NCBI GenBank assembly: GCA_012840015.1
Contig: DUMF01000016.1
Coordinates: 1 to 64,000 of the forward strand
Reading direction: 5' to 3'
Length of the DNA: 64,000 nt
Source: Bacillota bacterium
Lineage (GTDB): Bacteria > Bacillota > Sulfobacillia > DUMF01
Shown here: in pieces, positions 6,254-14,732 of the stretch
Layout: each line of letters starts with the position of its first letter
Numbering within the stretch: the stretch's first letter is position 1
The notes under the pieces: generated by a model
The model's database searches: none
The model's input: the letters and a program-made list of their open reading frames with translations, nothing else
Told to the model about the DNA's origin: nothing
Translations under genes and position numbers: made by a program

Positions 6254-8014
6254 TTAAATCAAGCCAAGTTCCGACTGTCTATGTTCAGCGACGTCACCTC
6301 GACTAGACACATCTAACACGGATGATGGTTCTATGTGGTATTTCTTGAGCTTCTGGTACAAGCCTGACCGGTGAATCCCTAATAGCCGGGCCGTTTCTGT
6401 CCTGTTGCCTCCGGTAGCCTTTAACGCCGCAATTATGGCCGCTCTTTCGGATTCCTGCAACGTAGCCTGTAGCCTCCGCGCAGCTTGCTCAGGCTGCCTC
6501 TTGCGTCTAAGGTGATCCGGGAGATGTTCGAGCGAGACAACGTCACCTTGTTCGATGAGGTTGTATGCCCTCTCCAGCATATTCTCAAGCTCACGAACGT
6601 TGCCGGGCCACGAGTAAGCCATCAACGCCGAGAGTGCTTCTGCCGACACTCCTTTAACCTGTATACCGAATTCCGAGTTGAATCTATTTATTAAGTGGTT
6701 GAGGAGTAAAGGGATGTCTTCTCTATGCTCACGTAATGGTGGCAGCGTGATCGTCACGACGTTTAACCGGAAGTATAGGTCAGCACGGAACTCACCGCTC
6801 CTGACCTTTTGCTCGAGATTCTGGTTGGTGGCCGCGATCACGCGCACGTTCACCTTTGTGGGCCGGTTAGAACCGATCCTCTCAATCTCACGTTCCTGTA
6901 GGACCCGGAGTAACTTAGCCTGCATGTTCCCAGGCATATCTCCAATCTCGTCCAGGAAGATTGTACCCCCATCGGCTAGCTCGAACTTGCCAGGTTTGCC
7001 GCCGTTTCTTGCCCCGGTGAAAGCCCCCTCCACGTAGCCAAACAGTTCCGACTCGAGAAGTGTTTCAGGTACAGCAGCACAATTGATTTTCACGAAAGGG
7101 CCGCCATGGTACGCGGACAGTTCATGAATCGCGTGGGCTACCAGTTCCTTCCCGGTCCCGCTTTCCCCACGAATTAGCACAGTGGAATTAGTCCGAGCCA
7201 CCTTCTCGATCATCCTTTTAACGTCTTTAATCTGCTGGCTTTCCCCTACAATACTTTGAAGAGAATATTTCGAAGCATATGCTCTTTTAAGTTCCCGCTT
7301 ATACAACTCGAGTTTCTCCTCTAATACGTTTAAGCGCCTCACCAACGCTCTAGCTTCTTGAACGTCGCGGAACATCACTTTCCCGACAGCACCTATCACT
7401 CGTCCGTCCTTAAAGATGGGCACCCTCATGACCACCGTGTTGTGGCCTCTAATCCTCTGTACTTCCCCTACTTCAGCGATCCCCGTTTGCACCACGAGGT
7501 GTAATCGGGTGTTTTCTATGACATCGGTAACATGTTTGCCGACCGCTGTTTCTGCATCTACCCCGAGAAAGCGCGCGTAAGGTTGGTTCAACATCGTAAT
7601 GAAACCGTCCGCGTCCACAACCACGATTCCCTCGTAGGCATTTTCGAGTATGGTTTCAAGGGTGCTTTTCATTGACCGCATCTCATCTAGCTGCCGTACA
7701 AGATCTATGGTTTCGGTCACATCCTCCAGAGTAAACAGTGCGAGCATGGTGGACTCGAGCTCGAGGTCACGACGCCTCACCCTGATACTTCGTCCGTTCA
7801 CCGTGCGCGAAGCACCGGGGAAGTCTGAACACGAATCAGGCGGTATCAATTCGCCCACGTTTCGACCCAACAAGTCTCGCGGCATAGCGTTGAACAGTTT
7901 AGCCGCCGCATCGCTGGCAAGAAGGATGTGTCCAGCAGCGTCACACGCCAAAACGGCCAAACCCAACGAATTGAGCAAAGCCAGGACGGACTCGAAGTTT
8001 GGTGAGCCTGACAT
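6254..8014 (-). CDS. sigma-54-dependent transcriptional activator with PAS domains
   Basis: 586 residues from the ATG at 8014, which has GGGGTG upstream. Two PAS-like sensor regions (about 5-100 and 115-225) and a short coiled linker precede an AAA+ domain with Walker A GESGTGKE (283-290), the sigma-54 contact loop GAFTGA (330-335) and FLDEIGDM. A Fis-type helix-turn-helix ([21 protein letters not shown]) is at the C-terminus. It is a bacterial enhancer-binding protein that remodels sigma-54 polymerase in response to a small ligand or redox cue sensed by PAS. The next gene, hbd, has a sigma-54 promoter and is the likely target. The open frame runs on to 8383 but lacks a convincing start. Confidence 0.92.
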   Translation of the reverse strand: MSGSPNFESVLALLNSLGLAVLACDAAGHILLASDAAAKLFNAMPRDLLGRNVGELIPPDSCSDFPGASRTVNGRSIRVRRRDLELESTMLALFTLEDVTETIDLVRQLDEMRSMKSTLETILENAYEGIVVVDADGFITMLNQPYARFLGVDAETAVGKHVTDVIENTRLHLVVQTGIAEVGEVQRIRGHNTVVMRVPIFKDGRVIGAVGKVMFRDVQEARALVRRLNVLEEKLELYKRELKRAYASKYSLQSIVGESQQIKDVKRMIEKVARTNSTVLIRGESGTGKELVAHAIHELSAYHGGPFVKINCAAVPETLLESELFGYVEGAFTGARNGGKPGKFELADGGTIFLDEIGDMPGNMQAKLLRVLQEREIERIGSNRPTKVNVRVIAATNQNLEQKVRSGEFRADLYFRLNVVTITLPPLREHREDIPLLLNHLINRFNSEFGIQVKGVSAEALSALMAYSWPGNVRELENMLERAYNLIEQGDVVSLEHLPDHLRRKRQPEQAARRLQATLQESERAAIIAALKATGGNRTETARLLGIHRSGLYQKLKKYHIEPSSVLDVSSRGDVAEHRQSELGLI

Positions 8015-8507
8015 GGCCAGCACCCCGGTTTCCGTTGTGGACTTGGTATTGCGCCAATATTCGCTCTCGCCTGGCAATTTTCCTTCTCGTGTTTCCCCTC
8101 TCCTACTTCGTCTCAGCGACGACACGCATGGCCTGGCACCATTTGGCAGCCACAGGGCTTCTGCAGCTACGTTTTGTAGCATCAAACGGAGCGTGTACCA
8201 GGTGATGCAGGCCGCTGGAGAGTTTGCTGGCCCTTGTAATCTACTGCTCTCGGGCGCGAAGATGGGAAATCGCAAGGCAGTGTGTTGCGAGCCCTGGGAT
8301 GGATGTCCCAAAGCTCCACGATACCAGCAGGACCTTGAAAAACAAAGCCCTTCTTCCCAAGCAGATAGTGCAAGGGGGGTCACGGCTTCATTACAGGCGC
8401 ACCCAGGTTTTTGAAATGTGCAGTGTGAAGTAATCGTTTAAGCGCTCTGGCCACCAAAGTGATAGTATGTCCGACCCTGTCGTGTTATTGTAAAGGGGGT
8501 GATGCGT
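8015..8507. other. long leader region between the activator and lexA, no gene supported
   Basis: About 490 bases between divergent genes. Open frames cross it on both strands, including an N-terminal extension of the activator, but the predicted peptides look compositionally random and lack ribosome sites. I saw neither a sigma-54 promoter nor a Gram-positive LexA box here. Confidence 0.5.
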
Positions 8508-9116
8508 GTGTCCGATCTTACCCCTCGTCAGGCAGAAATCGTCCGGTTTATCAGAGAAACCCTAACGCAGCGCGGATACCCTCCTACGGTGAGGGAGATC
8601 GGCCGTGCTGTGGGGCTGAAGTCCCCCTCTGCAGTACACGCCCAACTGAAAAGGCTAGAGGAGAAGGGCATTATTCTTAGAGAGCCGTCCATTACAAGGG
8701 CGATCAGGCTCCTCGGTAGCGAAAGCCTGCCTAATAACCTCCTACCTCTTGTGGGAAAGGTTACTGCCGGGCTGCCTATTCTAGCTACACAGAATATAGA
8801 GGGCTATTTGCCAGTACCCACTGAGCTGGGCAAGCCTGGATCACACTTTGTGCTCCGAGTGAAAGGGGATAGCATGATCGGCGCAGGTATTTTAGACGGG
8901 GACTTCCTAGTCGTGAGGCAACAAGATTACTGCTCCGAAGGGGACATCGCGGTGGTTTTGCTGGCAGACGAGGCTACCGTAAAGCGTATACATTTCGGGC
9001 AGGATTGCGTGATACTCCATCCGGAGAACCCCGCTTTCTCCGATATAACGATCCGAGGAGGAGAACCATTTAAAGTGCTCGGTGTCGTAACGGGGTTGTT
9101 TAGGCGAATAAAGTGA
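8508..9116 (+). CDS. lexA: LexA repressor
   Basis: 202 residues. The N-terminal winged helix (LTPRQAEIVRFIRE, GYPPTVREIGRAVGLKSPSAVH) is followed by the Ala87-Gly88 cleavage site in KVTAGLPI and the S24 peptidase dyad: Ser122 in GDSMIGAGI and Lys159 in ATVKR. It represses SOS genes and cleaves itself when RecA is activated. The GTG at 8508 gives MSDLTPRQ and lies eight bases after AAGGGGG; the GTG and ATG at 8499 and 8502 overlap that ribosome site. No LexA box was found upstream, so autoregulation is not visible. It overlaps the convergent YnbB-type gene by 17 bases. Confidence 0.95.
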   Translation: MSDLTPRQAEIVRFIRETLTQRGYPPTVREIGRAVGLKSPSAVHAQLKRLEEKGIILREPSITRAIRLLGSESLPNNLLPLVGKVTAGLPILATQNIEGYLPVPTELGKPGSHFVLRVKGDSMIGAGILDGDFLVVRQQDYCSEGDIAVVLLADEATVKRIHFGQDCVILHPENPAFSDITIRGGEPFKVLGVVTGLFRRIK

Positions 9117-10371
9117 GGGCTGCGCGCAGCAAAGCAGCAACCACATGTGCTGCGCTGATGCCGCCCTGTAGATACACTTCGTATGGCGAGATTACCGGAG
9201 CGTCTGCACTAAGCTCTATCGAACTCCCCTGAACGAAGGTACCAGCAGCCATCACCACTTCGTGTTGATACCCGGGCATTTGCCAAGGCTCTGGGGTTAC
9301 ATGGGAATCAACTGGAGAAAACCTCTGGACCTCCCTGACGAACTTCAACAATTTTTCTTTCGATCCCAGCTTGATTGCTTGAATGATGTCAGACCTTTCC
9401 TCGTCGAAACGCGGCCTGACTTCCAGGCCCAAGAGCTCGAATAATCGCGCACCAAAGACTGCCCCTTTCAGGGCCTCTCCAACCGTATGAGGCGCAGTGA
9501 AAAGTCCCTGGAAAACATGTCTGAATCCCATTGGTGATGGCCCTACGTCAGCACAGCCAGGTGCAATCAATCTTTCGGCCACACGCCTGACCAGGTCTGC
9601 TCTACCCGCAACATATCCGCCAGTGGGAACCAGCGCTCCGCCTGGGTTTTTGATCAGAGAACCAGCTACGAGGTCAGCGCCAACTGCATTCGGCTCCATG
9701 TCATTCACAAACTCACCATAACAGTTATCTACAATGCAAACCGCTCGAGGGTTCCTGTTCTTTGCCTTTTCTACAATTCGTCCGATTTCTCCGAGCGGCA
9801 ACGCCTTGCGTGGCGAATATCCTCCCGATCTTTGGATGAGCACGACTGATGTTTCACGGGTAATGGCCTCTTCCAGCAGACGCAAATCTGGCTTGTTGTC
9901 GGGAGTCAGGTTCACCTGTACGTACTTCACCCCGGCCTGGCTCAAGCCGTTTTCCTGGCCAGCGATGCCAAGGATCGATTTAACCGTCTCATACGGTTCC
10001 CCCGTGGCGCTTACCACCGTGGTGCCAGGGTGTGCAGTTGCCCAAAGGCAGAGCGCAATGGCATGCGTCCCAGAAACGATCTGGGGCCTAACCAGGGCGG
10101 CTTCCGCTCCAAAAACCTTCGACCAGACCGCCTCCAAAACCTCTCTGCCTCTATCTCCGTATCCATAGCCCGTCGAAGGGGCGAAGTGCTCCGTAGACAC
10201 ACGACACTCCTTGAAAGCGAGCAGCACCCTCGTCTGGCGCCTTGCCGCGGCCGCCGAAATGGCATGCCAGATGGGGGCGATATCTCGTGCGGCTGACAAG
10301 GCGTTCTTCCCTACCGGGCTACTTTCGTCGATATCCAATTCCGCCATAATATTACGCACAAACGACTCCAT
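9100..10371 (-). CDS. PLP-dependent methionine gamma-lyase-like protein (YnbB / aluminium-resistance family)
   Basis: 423 residues with the fold of Cys/Met metabolism PLP enzymes. STGYGYGDRGREVLE, PQIVSGTHAI, VLIQRSGGYSPRKAL, IVDNCYGEF and the probable PLP-lysine motif AGSLIKNPGGALVPTGGY are visible. The family is annotated as aluminium resistance protein or YnbB in Firmicutes, but the true substrate is not settled; a carbon-sulfur lyase role is inferred from relatives. The start ATG at 10371 has GGAG four bases upstream. It follows the small GTPase gene by about 40 bases on the same strand and may share its transcript. Confidence 0.85.
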   Translation of the reverse strand: MESFVRNIMAELDIDESSPVGKNALSAARDIAPIWHAISAAAARRQTRVLLAFKECRVSTEHFAPSTGYGYGDRGREVLEAVWSKVFGAEAALVRPQIVSGTHAIALCLWATAHPGTTVVSATGEPYETVKSILGIAGQENGLSQAGVKYVQVNLTPDNKPDLRLLEEAITRETSVVLIQRSGGYSPRKALPLGEIGRIVEKAKNRNPRAVCIVDNCYGEFVNDMEPNAVGADLVAGSLIKNPGGALVPTGGYVAGRADLVRRVAERLIAPGCADVGPSPMGFRHVFQGLFTAPHTVGEALKGAVFGARLFELLGLEVRPRFDEERSDIIQAIKLGSKEKLLKFVREVQRFSPVDSHVTPEPWQMPGYQHEVVMAAGTFVQGSSIELSADAPVISPYEVYLQGGISAAHVVAALLRAALTLFA

Positions 10372-10410
10372 GCGCTCCGTACCCCATGGTAGTTTACTAC
10401 AGGGCCTGAA

Positions 10411-10914
10411 TCAGAGCAAATTAAAGAGGTACTCCTGCACTTGGTGGAAACCTGTCTGCAGGGTGGCCGATATCGGTATAATTGTTTGGTCGCCCAATTC
10501 CGCCCTCAGCTCCTGGATACCGGTCCTGGCACCAGGTAAGTCGCACTTATTTGCCAGGAGCAGATACTTTTTGCGCCTTCGAGCATACCTAGAAACCAAA
10601 AGATCTATGGCCCCTGTGGTTTCCCGGAAGCCCTTCGCCCCTAAGGGCGCACTCACCACGTGGATGACGACGTAGGCGCTCGCCAGAAGCATAAGCGTCC
10701 GAGCCATCCCCGCCCTAGCCGCTGCGTCAGGGAGGATACCGTCCACCAGGCTGACCGTATCCACGAGCTCGCACGCCTTTACCGAACGTTTCCAACGCAG
10801 GGTGATGGGGCACGCCTCCCCTTTTGGATCGCGGTAACCCAGAGAACGGAGAAAGTTCGTGTAAAACGTAGTCTTGCCGCAGTTGGCTCTTCCCACGATG
10901 ACACAGGCGTTCAA
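10411..10914 (-). CDS. small P-loop GTPase coupled to spoVK
   Basis: 167 residues with one G domain. The P-loop GRANCGKTT spans residues 8-16 and the G4 motif NKCD lies in LLLANKCDLPG; ISAT near the end fits G5. The expected G3 DxxG is atypical (VDTVSLVDG). The size and N-terminal layout resemble small EutP/PduV-like or MMR_HSR1 GTPases, but I do not recognise a named family. The ATG overlaps the spoVK stop by four bases (ATGA), so the two are translationally coupled and probably function together, perhaps in sporulation. That role is inference. Confidence 0.75.
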   Translation of the reverse strand: MNACVIVGRANCGKTTFYTNFLRSLGYRDPKGEACPITLRWKRSVKACELVDTVSLVDGILPDAAARAGMARTLMLLASAYVVIHVVSAPLGAKGFRETTGAIDLLVSRYARRRKKYLLLANKCDLPGARTGIQELRAELGDQTIIPISATLQTGFHQVQEYLFNLL

Positions 10915-11831
10915 AGCAGGTCCACCTCGGCTACAGTTATCGTCATCAACTCATCCATGGTAGCGTCAGTTTTGCTGACGAGCCTCAGCGCTTGCCGTCT
11001 AATTGCCTTTTCTACCATGTTCCTGACCATCCTGGCGTTCCCCGGTATTAGCTCCGTACGAAGTGCTCCTTCGATGCGCCGGAAAAACGCCTCGCGGGCC
11101 TCGGAAGTAAAGCGGTATTGGCGTTTTTTCAACATGAGCTCGGCTATTTGCAGCAATTCGTTTGGGGAGTAGTCAGGGAACTCGATTTGAATCGGGAATC
11201 GCGAGCGCAGTCCGGGGTTGGCTTGCAGAAATCGCGCCATTTCGTCCCGGTAACCCGCCAAAATCAGAACGAGTTCATTGCGATGGTCTTCCATAGCTTT
11301 GACTAGCACATCGATGCACTCCTTGCCGAAGTCCTTTTCACCTCCCCTGGCCAGTGAGTAGGCTTCGTCGACGAAAAGAATCCCGCCTAAGGCACGCTTT
11401 ATCTGCTCTCGTGTTTTTTGAGCCGTATGTCCTATGTACTCGCCGACGAGGTCTGCACGTTCCACCTCCACCAAGTGGCCTTTCTTAAGAATCCCGACCT
11501 CCTTGAGCATCTTTCCAATGACCCTGGCTACCGTGGTCTTGCCAGTACCAGGGTTACCCCTAAATATCATGTGCAGGCTCATCGCTTCTGCCGCCAGGCC
11601 CACTCTTGTCCGGCGCCGCTGCACCTCAACGAACGCATATAGCTCCTTCACGAGGTCTTTCACCTCGTTGAGGCCAATCAGTTCATTCAGTTCAGCTAGG
11701 CATTTCTCCACAGAAGCAACGCTACACTTCGCGTTCTGGTCGGCCTCTTCGTCCAGGAGTCTCAGGGCGGTAGTAACAGGAATCTGTCCTTTCTCCAATT
11801 GAACAAAAATGTCCGGTACTGGACTCTGCAT
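10911..11831 (-). CDS. spoVK: stage V sporulation protein K-like AAA+ ATPase
   Basis: 306 residues. ELNELIGLNEVKDLVKEL leads into a CbxX/CfqX-type AAA+ domain with Walker A GNPGTGKT (92-99), Walker B ILFVDEAYSL (151-160), the pore-like VGEYIGHTA and arginine-finger region NPGLRSRFP, then a C-terminal lid. Relatives include SpoVK, needed for spore maturation in Bacillus, and Rubisco activase CbbX. The ATG at 11831 follows GGGGGG by seven bases, so the frame start at 11864 is rejected. The gene lies back to back with a RodZ-like gene. Confidence 0.9.
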   Translation of the reverse strand: MQSPVPDIFVQLEKGQIPVTTALRLLDEEADQNAKCSVASVEKCLAELNELIGLNEVKDLVKELYAFVEVQRRRTRVGLAAEAMSLHMIFRGNPGTGKTTVARVIGKMLKEVGILKKGHLVEVERADLVGEYIGHTAQKTREQIKRALGGILFVDEAYSLARGGEKDFGKECIDVLVKAMEDHRNELVLILAGYRDEMARFLQANPGLRSRFPIQIEFPDYSPNELLQIAELMLKKRQYRFTSEAREAFFRRIEGALRTELIPGNARMVRNMVEKAIRRQALRLVSKTDATMDELMTITVAEVDLL

Positions 11832-11944
11832 GGTGTGTCCCCCCGGCAGCCCCATAATACGCATTTGAGAACTCTGTTTGTGACATGAAAGAAGGATATT
11901 GGGGTTTCTTATCGAACGCCATCTATGGGTGGAGGAACGGCATA

Positions 11945-12757
11945 ATGGAACAACTGGAAGCCCTAGGAAAGACCCTTAAAGAAGCGAGGGAAGCCCAGGG
12001 TCTTGCCCTGGAAGAGGTCGAAGCTAAAACTAAAATAAGAAAAGTACATCTGAAGAATATAGAAGCGGGAAGGCCATTACCTTACCTGAATATGGCGTAT
12101 TTCCGCTTGTTCGTGAAGACTTACGCAGAATGCCTGGGCTTGGATAGTACCAAACTGTTGACGGAGTATCTCGGACATCCAACAGACGAAGAGCCTGAGC
12201 CACAGACTCAGGCAACCCAAACCTCCGAACGGCCCAGGCGGGCACAACGGGCACGCGCAAACGCCGTCCCCAAGTGGGTGTTCGGATTCATCGTGCTCGC
12301 GATCGCTGCCATCGCATTTCTCGCAATTAGACTCGTCTCCAGGCCTGCAAGCACGCAACTAGAACCGGCCCCGGCGAAGGAAGCTCAGCAGGTAGACCAC
12401 GATGCTCCGAAGGAGCCGGCTCAGCCACCTGAGAAACCGCGCGCAGTGCTTGTGGAGAATACCGCCTATAATACTGTATACGAGCTGGTCGGCAGAGAAG
12501 CGGTGATCTCGCTCGAAATCGTGGCGGGTGCTCCGGGCGACACGGAATGTTGGATCAGCGCAGTTTCAGATGGGAAGCAGGTTTATCAGGGATTGATGAA
12601 GCCCGGGCATGCGCTGGAAGTTAAAGCAGCCAAACAAGCTGTGATAAGATCTGGCAAACCCTGGATGTGCGAGATTACAATAAACGGCGAGAAGATTGGT
12701 AGGATGGGCGGCGTCGGAGAGCCGAGGAACCTAACAGTGAGAGTGAAGAATAACTGA
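11945..12757 (+). CDS. RodZ-like helix-turn-helix membrane protein
   Basis: 270 residues. An N-terminal Xre/HTH_25 domain (about 8-75; LGKTLKEAREAQGLALEEVE) is followed by a charged linker, one transmembrane helix (about 110-131), a Pro/Ala-rich stretch and a C-terminal DUF4115 beta domain. This is the layout of RodZ, which links MreB filaments to the wall-synthesis machinery. The ATG at 11945 is ten bases after GGAGG; a GTG-less longer frame to 11885 has no ribosome site. In many Firmicutes it lies near pgsA/cinA or ymf genes; here it stands alone, divergent from spoVK. Confidence 0.85.
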   Translation: MEQLEALGKTLKEAREAQGLALEEVEAKTKIRKVHLKNIEAGRPLPYLNMAYFRLFVKTYAECLGLDSTKLLTEYLGHPTDEEPEPQTQATQTSERPRRAQRARANAVPKWVFGFIVLAIAAIAFLAIRLVSRPASTQLEPAPAKEAQQVDHDAPKEPAQPPEKPRAVLVENTAYNTVYELVGREAVISLEIVAGAPGDTECWISAVSDGKQVYQGLMKPGHALEVKAAKQAVIRSGKPWMCEITINGEKIGRMGGVGEPRNLTVRVKNN

Positions 12758-12780
12758 TCGTACGGTCCAGCTAAAAGGAG

Positions 12781-12811
12781 CCCGGTCTGAGCGGAAAGGC
12801 AGCTCGCCGGG
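12781..12811 (+). terminator. possible terminator hairpin after the RodZ-like gene
   Basis: CCCGG...GAGC pairs with GCTC.CCGGG around a nine-base loop and is followed by GTTTCAGCTTT. The T-run is weak, so this is only a candidate. Confidence 0.4.
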
Positions 12812-12924
12812 TTTCAGCTTTCAGCCCCCCTCAAGGTCATCCCCCCAGCTAGGCGTCTACTGCTCAACTGTATAATGGATTGTAGATTCAACCTAGGTCA
12901 TTTCGGAACGAGGAGGCAGCCAGA

Positions 12925-13746
12925 GTGAGGGTGTTCAAGCTAATACTTGTCGATCTCGACGGCACGATGCTGGACCGTTCCCATCGCGTTACTGCGGAAG
13001 CAATGGAAGCAGTTCGTCTCGCCCACGAAGCCTCCATAGAGATAAGCGTAGCCACTGGGCGGGCCTACCCTGCTGCAGCCCACATCATAAGGCAGTTGGG
13101 CATCCGAGTCCCGTTCATATGCGCTGGTGGTGCTACCATACGTTGCCTCGAGCGGGATGTGATCCAGGACAGAATCCTGGACCCCTCCGTATACGCAGAG
13201 GTGCTTGCACACGTGCCGCCGGATTTGGACATAGTGGTCTTTACTTCTGACAATGGCTTTGCGAAGAGGCTAAGCGAAGGCGTATTGAAATACGCTGCAG
13301 CACTTGGGATGAATTTCGTAGAGAAAGAGAATTTGGCAAGCCTCTCTAGTTCTGTACGGGTGGTCGCCTTGCGGGGAAGTCCCGAAAGAGTGACTCCCCT
13401 GTGTATGCAGCTGTCGCGCCGCCTTTGTGGCTGCGCGGAGGTTGAAAGAGTATTGCCCCACCTACTAGAGATCAGGGCGAAAGATGCTACCAAACACCAT
13501 GCAATGTGCGTGCTCGCAAAAGCAATGGGCATTGGGACCGACGAAATCGTCGCGATCGGTGACGGCCTCGGAGACCAAGGGATGGTTAGAGCTTCCGGGT
13601 TCGGAGTGGCGGTTTCCAACGCAGTAGACGAACTCAAGAGCGTCGCCAATTACGTAACCACTGCGCCGTATTCCGAAGGAGTACTGGAAACTGTCCGGGA
13701 TATCGTAGCCGGAAAACTTCCCAAAGATAGCAGGAATTCTGAATAA
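12925..13746 (+). CDS. Cof-type HAD-superfamily phosphatase
   Basis: 273 residues of the Cof/IIB HAD family. Motif I is VDLDGTML (9-16) with the nucleophile Asp10, motif II is SVATGRAY, the lysine motif is KDATKHHA and motif IV is IGDGLGDQGM. These enzymes dephosphorylate sugar phosphates, nucleotides or flavins; the substrate is unknown. The usual GDxxND of motif IV here has Gly in place of Asn. The GTG start at 12925 follows GAGGAGG. A TATAAT box at about 12870 suggests its own promoter. Confidence 0.85.
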   Translation: MRVFKLILVDLDGTMLDRSHRVTAEAMEAVRLAHEASIEISVATGRAYPAAAHIIRQLGIRVPFICAGGATIRCLERDVIQDRILDPSVYAEVLAHVPPDLDIVVFTSDNGFAKRLSEGVLKYAAALGMNFVEKENLASLSSSVRVVALRGSPERVTPLCMQLSRRLCGCAEVERVLPHLLEIRAKDATKHHAMCVLAKAMGIGTDEIVAIGDGLGDQGMVRASGFGVAVSNAVDELKSVANYVTTAPYSEGVLETVRDIVAGKLPKDSRNSE

Positions 13747-13809
13747 AAAGGCGAACCAAGTGAAGGTGCGTGTCATATCTTGAAGGCTCGATGAAGCGAG
13801 GTGGTCTCT

Positions 13810-14718
13810 TTGGAGCTGACTCCGCGCCTTCGCAACTTGGTCGATTCGGCAAAACGGCATGCCCCAGTCAGGATAGCCGTAGCTGGAGCAGAATACACTG
13901 AAGTGCTCGAAGCGTGCGCGTGGGCCGTACGGGAAGGGTTAGCTGAGCCCATATTCTTCGGAAACGCGACAAAAGTGAATGAGCTGTGGTCTCAAATCAG
14001 CCCTGAATCCTCAGCATTTGAGATTCGCCACTCAGCAAACGTCAAGGAGGCATGCGCAGGTGCGGTTGAAGCCGTTCGCGTGGGCGAAGCGGGGATCCTG
14101 ATGAAAGGCCTCCTCCAGACGGCAGATATCATGAGGGCAGCACTCGATCCGGATAAGGGTCTTCGCACCGGCAGATTGCTCACGCACGTTGCCGCGATAG
14201 AGCTGCCGTGTATAAATAGGTTGTTCCTCCTAAGCGACGGCGGCTTGGTTCCTGCACCGACATTCCCAGAAAAAGCGGAAATCGTCCGAAATGCGGTATT
14301 CGCCGCCCGGGCCTTCGGCCTGGAAAACCCGAAGGTAGCTATATTGGCCGCTGTAGAAACGATTTCCGAGGCCATGACGGCTGCCGTGCATGCAGCATGC
14401 TTGAAAGTCATGGCGGAACGAGGGCAGATAACGGGCTGCGTGGTGGACGGGCCATTGTCCCTGGACGCTGCCATTAGCCCAGAAGCTGCCAAGCATAAAA
14501 AGATAGCAGGGCCAGTAGCAGGAAGTGCAGATATTCTCATAGTGCCAGACATCGAAGCAGGTAATGTGCTCGCCAAGAGCATGACCTTTATTGCAGGCGG
14601 CCTTATGGCCGGCATCGTCGTGGGAGCTCGAGCCCCCATCGTGATCACCTCTCGGGCAGACCCTCCCGCCTCAAAGCTAGCGTCGATCGCGTTTGCCGCA
14701 GCAGTCTCGAGACTGTGA
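13810..14718 (+). CDS. ptb: phosphate butyryltransferase family protein
   Basis: About 302 residues of the phosphate acetyl/butyryltransferase family. Seen: IRIAVAGAEYTEVLEA, GNATKVNEL, ILMKGLLQTADIMRA, RLLTHVAAIELP, GCVVDGPLSLDAA, SADILIVPDIEAGNVLAKS and the C-terminal ARAPIVITSRAD. It exchanges acyl-CoA and orthophosphate to give acyl phosphate, the step before ATP formation by an acyl kinase. The TTG at 13810 follows GAGGTGG at six bases; a GTG at 13801 lies in that site. It is followed 14 bases later by leucine dehydrogenase, pointing to branched-chain acyl-CoA use. No kinase gene follows here. Confidence 0.9.
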   Translation: MELTPRLRNLVDSAKRHAPVRIAVAGAEYTEVLEACAWAVREGLAEPIFFGNATKVNELWSQISPESSAFEIRHSANVKEACAGAVEAVRVGEAGILMKGLLQTADIMRAALDPDKGLRTGRLLTHVAAIELPCINRLFLLSDGGLVPAPTFPEKAEIVRNAVFAARAFGLENPKVAILAAVETISEAMTAAVHAACLKVMAERGQITGCVVDGPLSLDAAISPEAAKHKKIAGPVAGSADILIVPDIEAGNVLAKSMTFIAGGLMAGIVVGARAPIVITSRADPPASKLASIAFAAAVSRL

Positions 14719-14732
14719 GGAGGTAAAGAAAA

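Noticed and set aside
8015-8383. N-terminal extension of the sigma-54 activator by 123 residues
   Set aside because: The extra peptide is low-quality and lacks a ribosome site, while the ATG at 8014 has GGGGTG upstream and gives a normal PAS start.
8400-8507. LexA operator before lexA
   Set aside because: I looked for CGAAC...GTTCG-type boxes and saw none; CGACCCTGTCG is too far from consensus.
13992-14648. 218-codon minus-strand frame
   Set aside because: It is the antisense shadow of ptb and has no recognisable domain.
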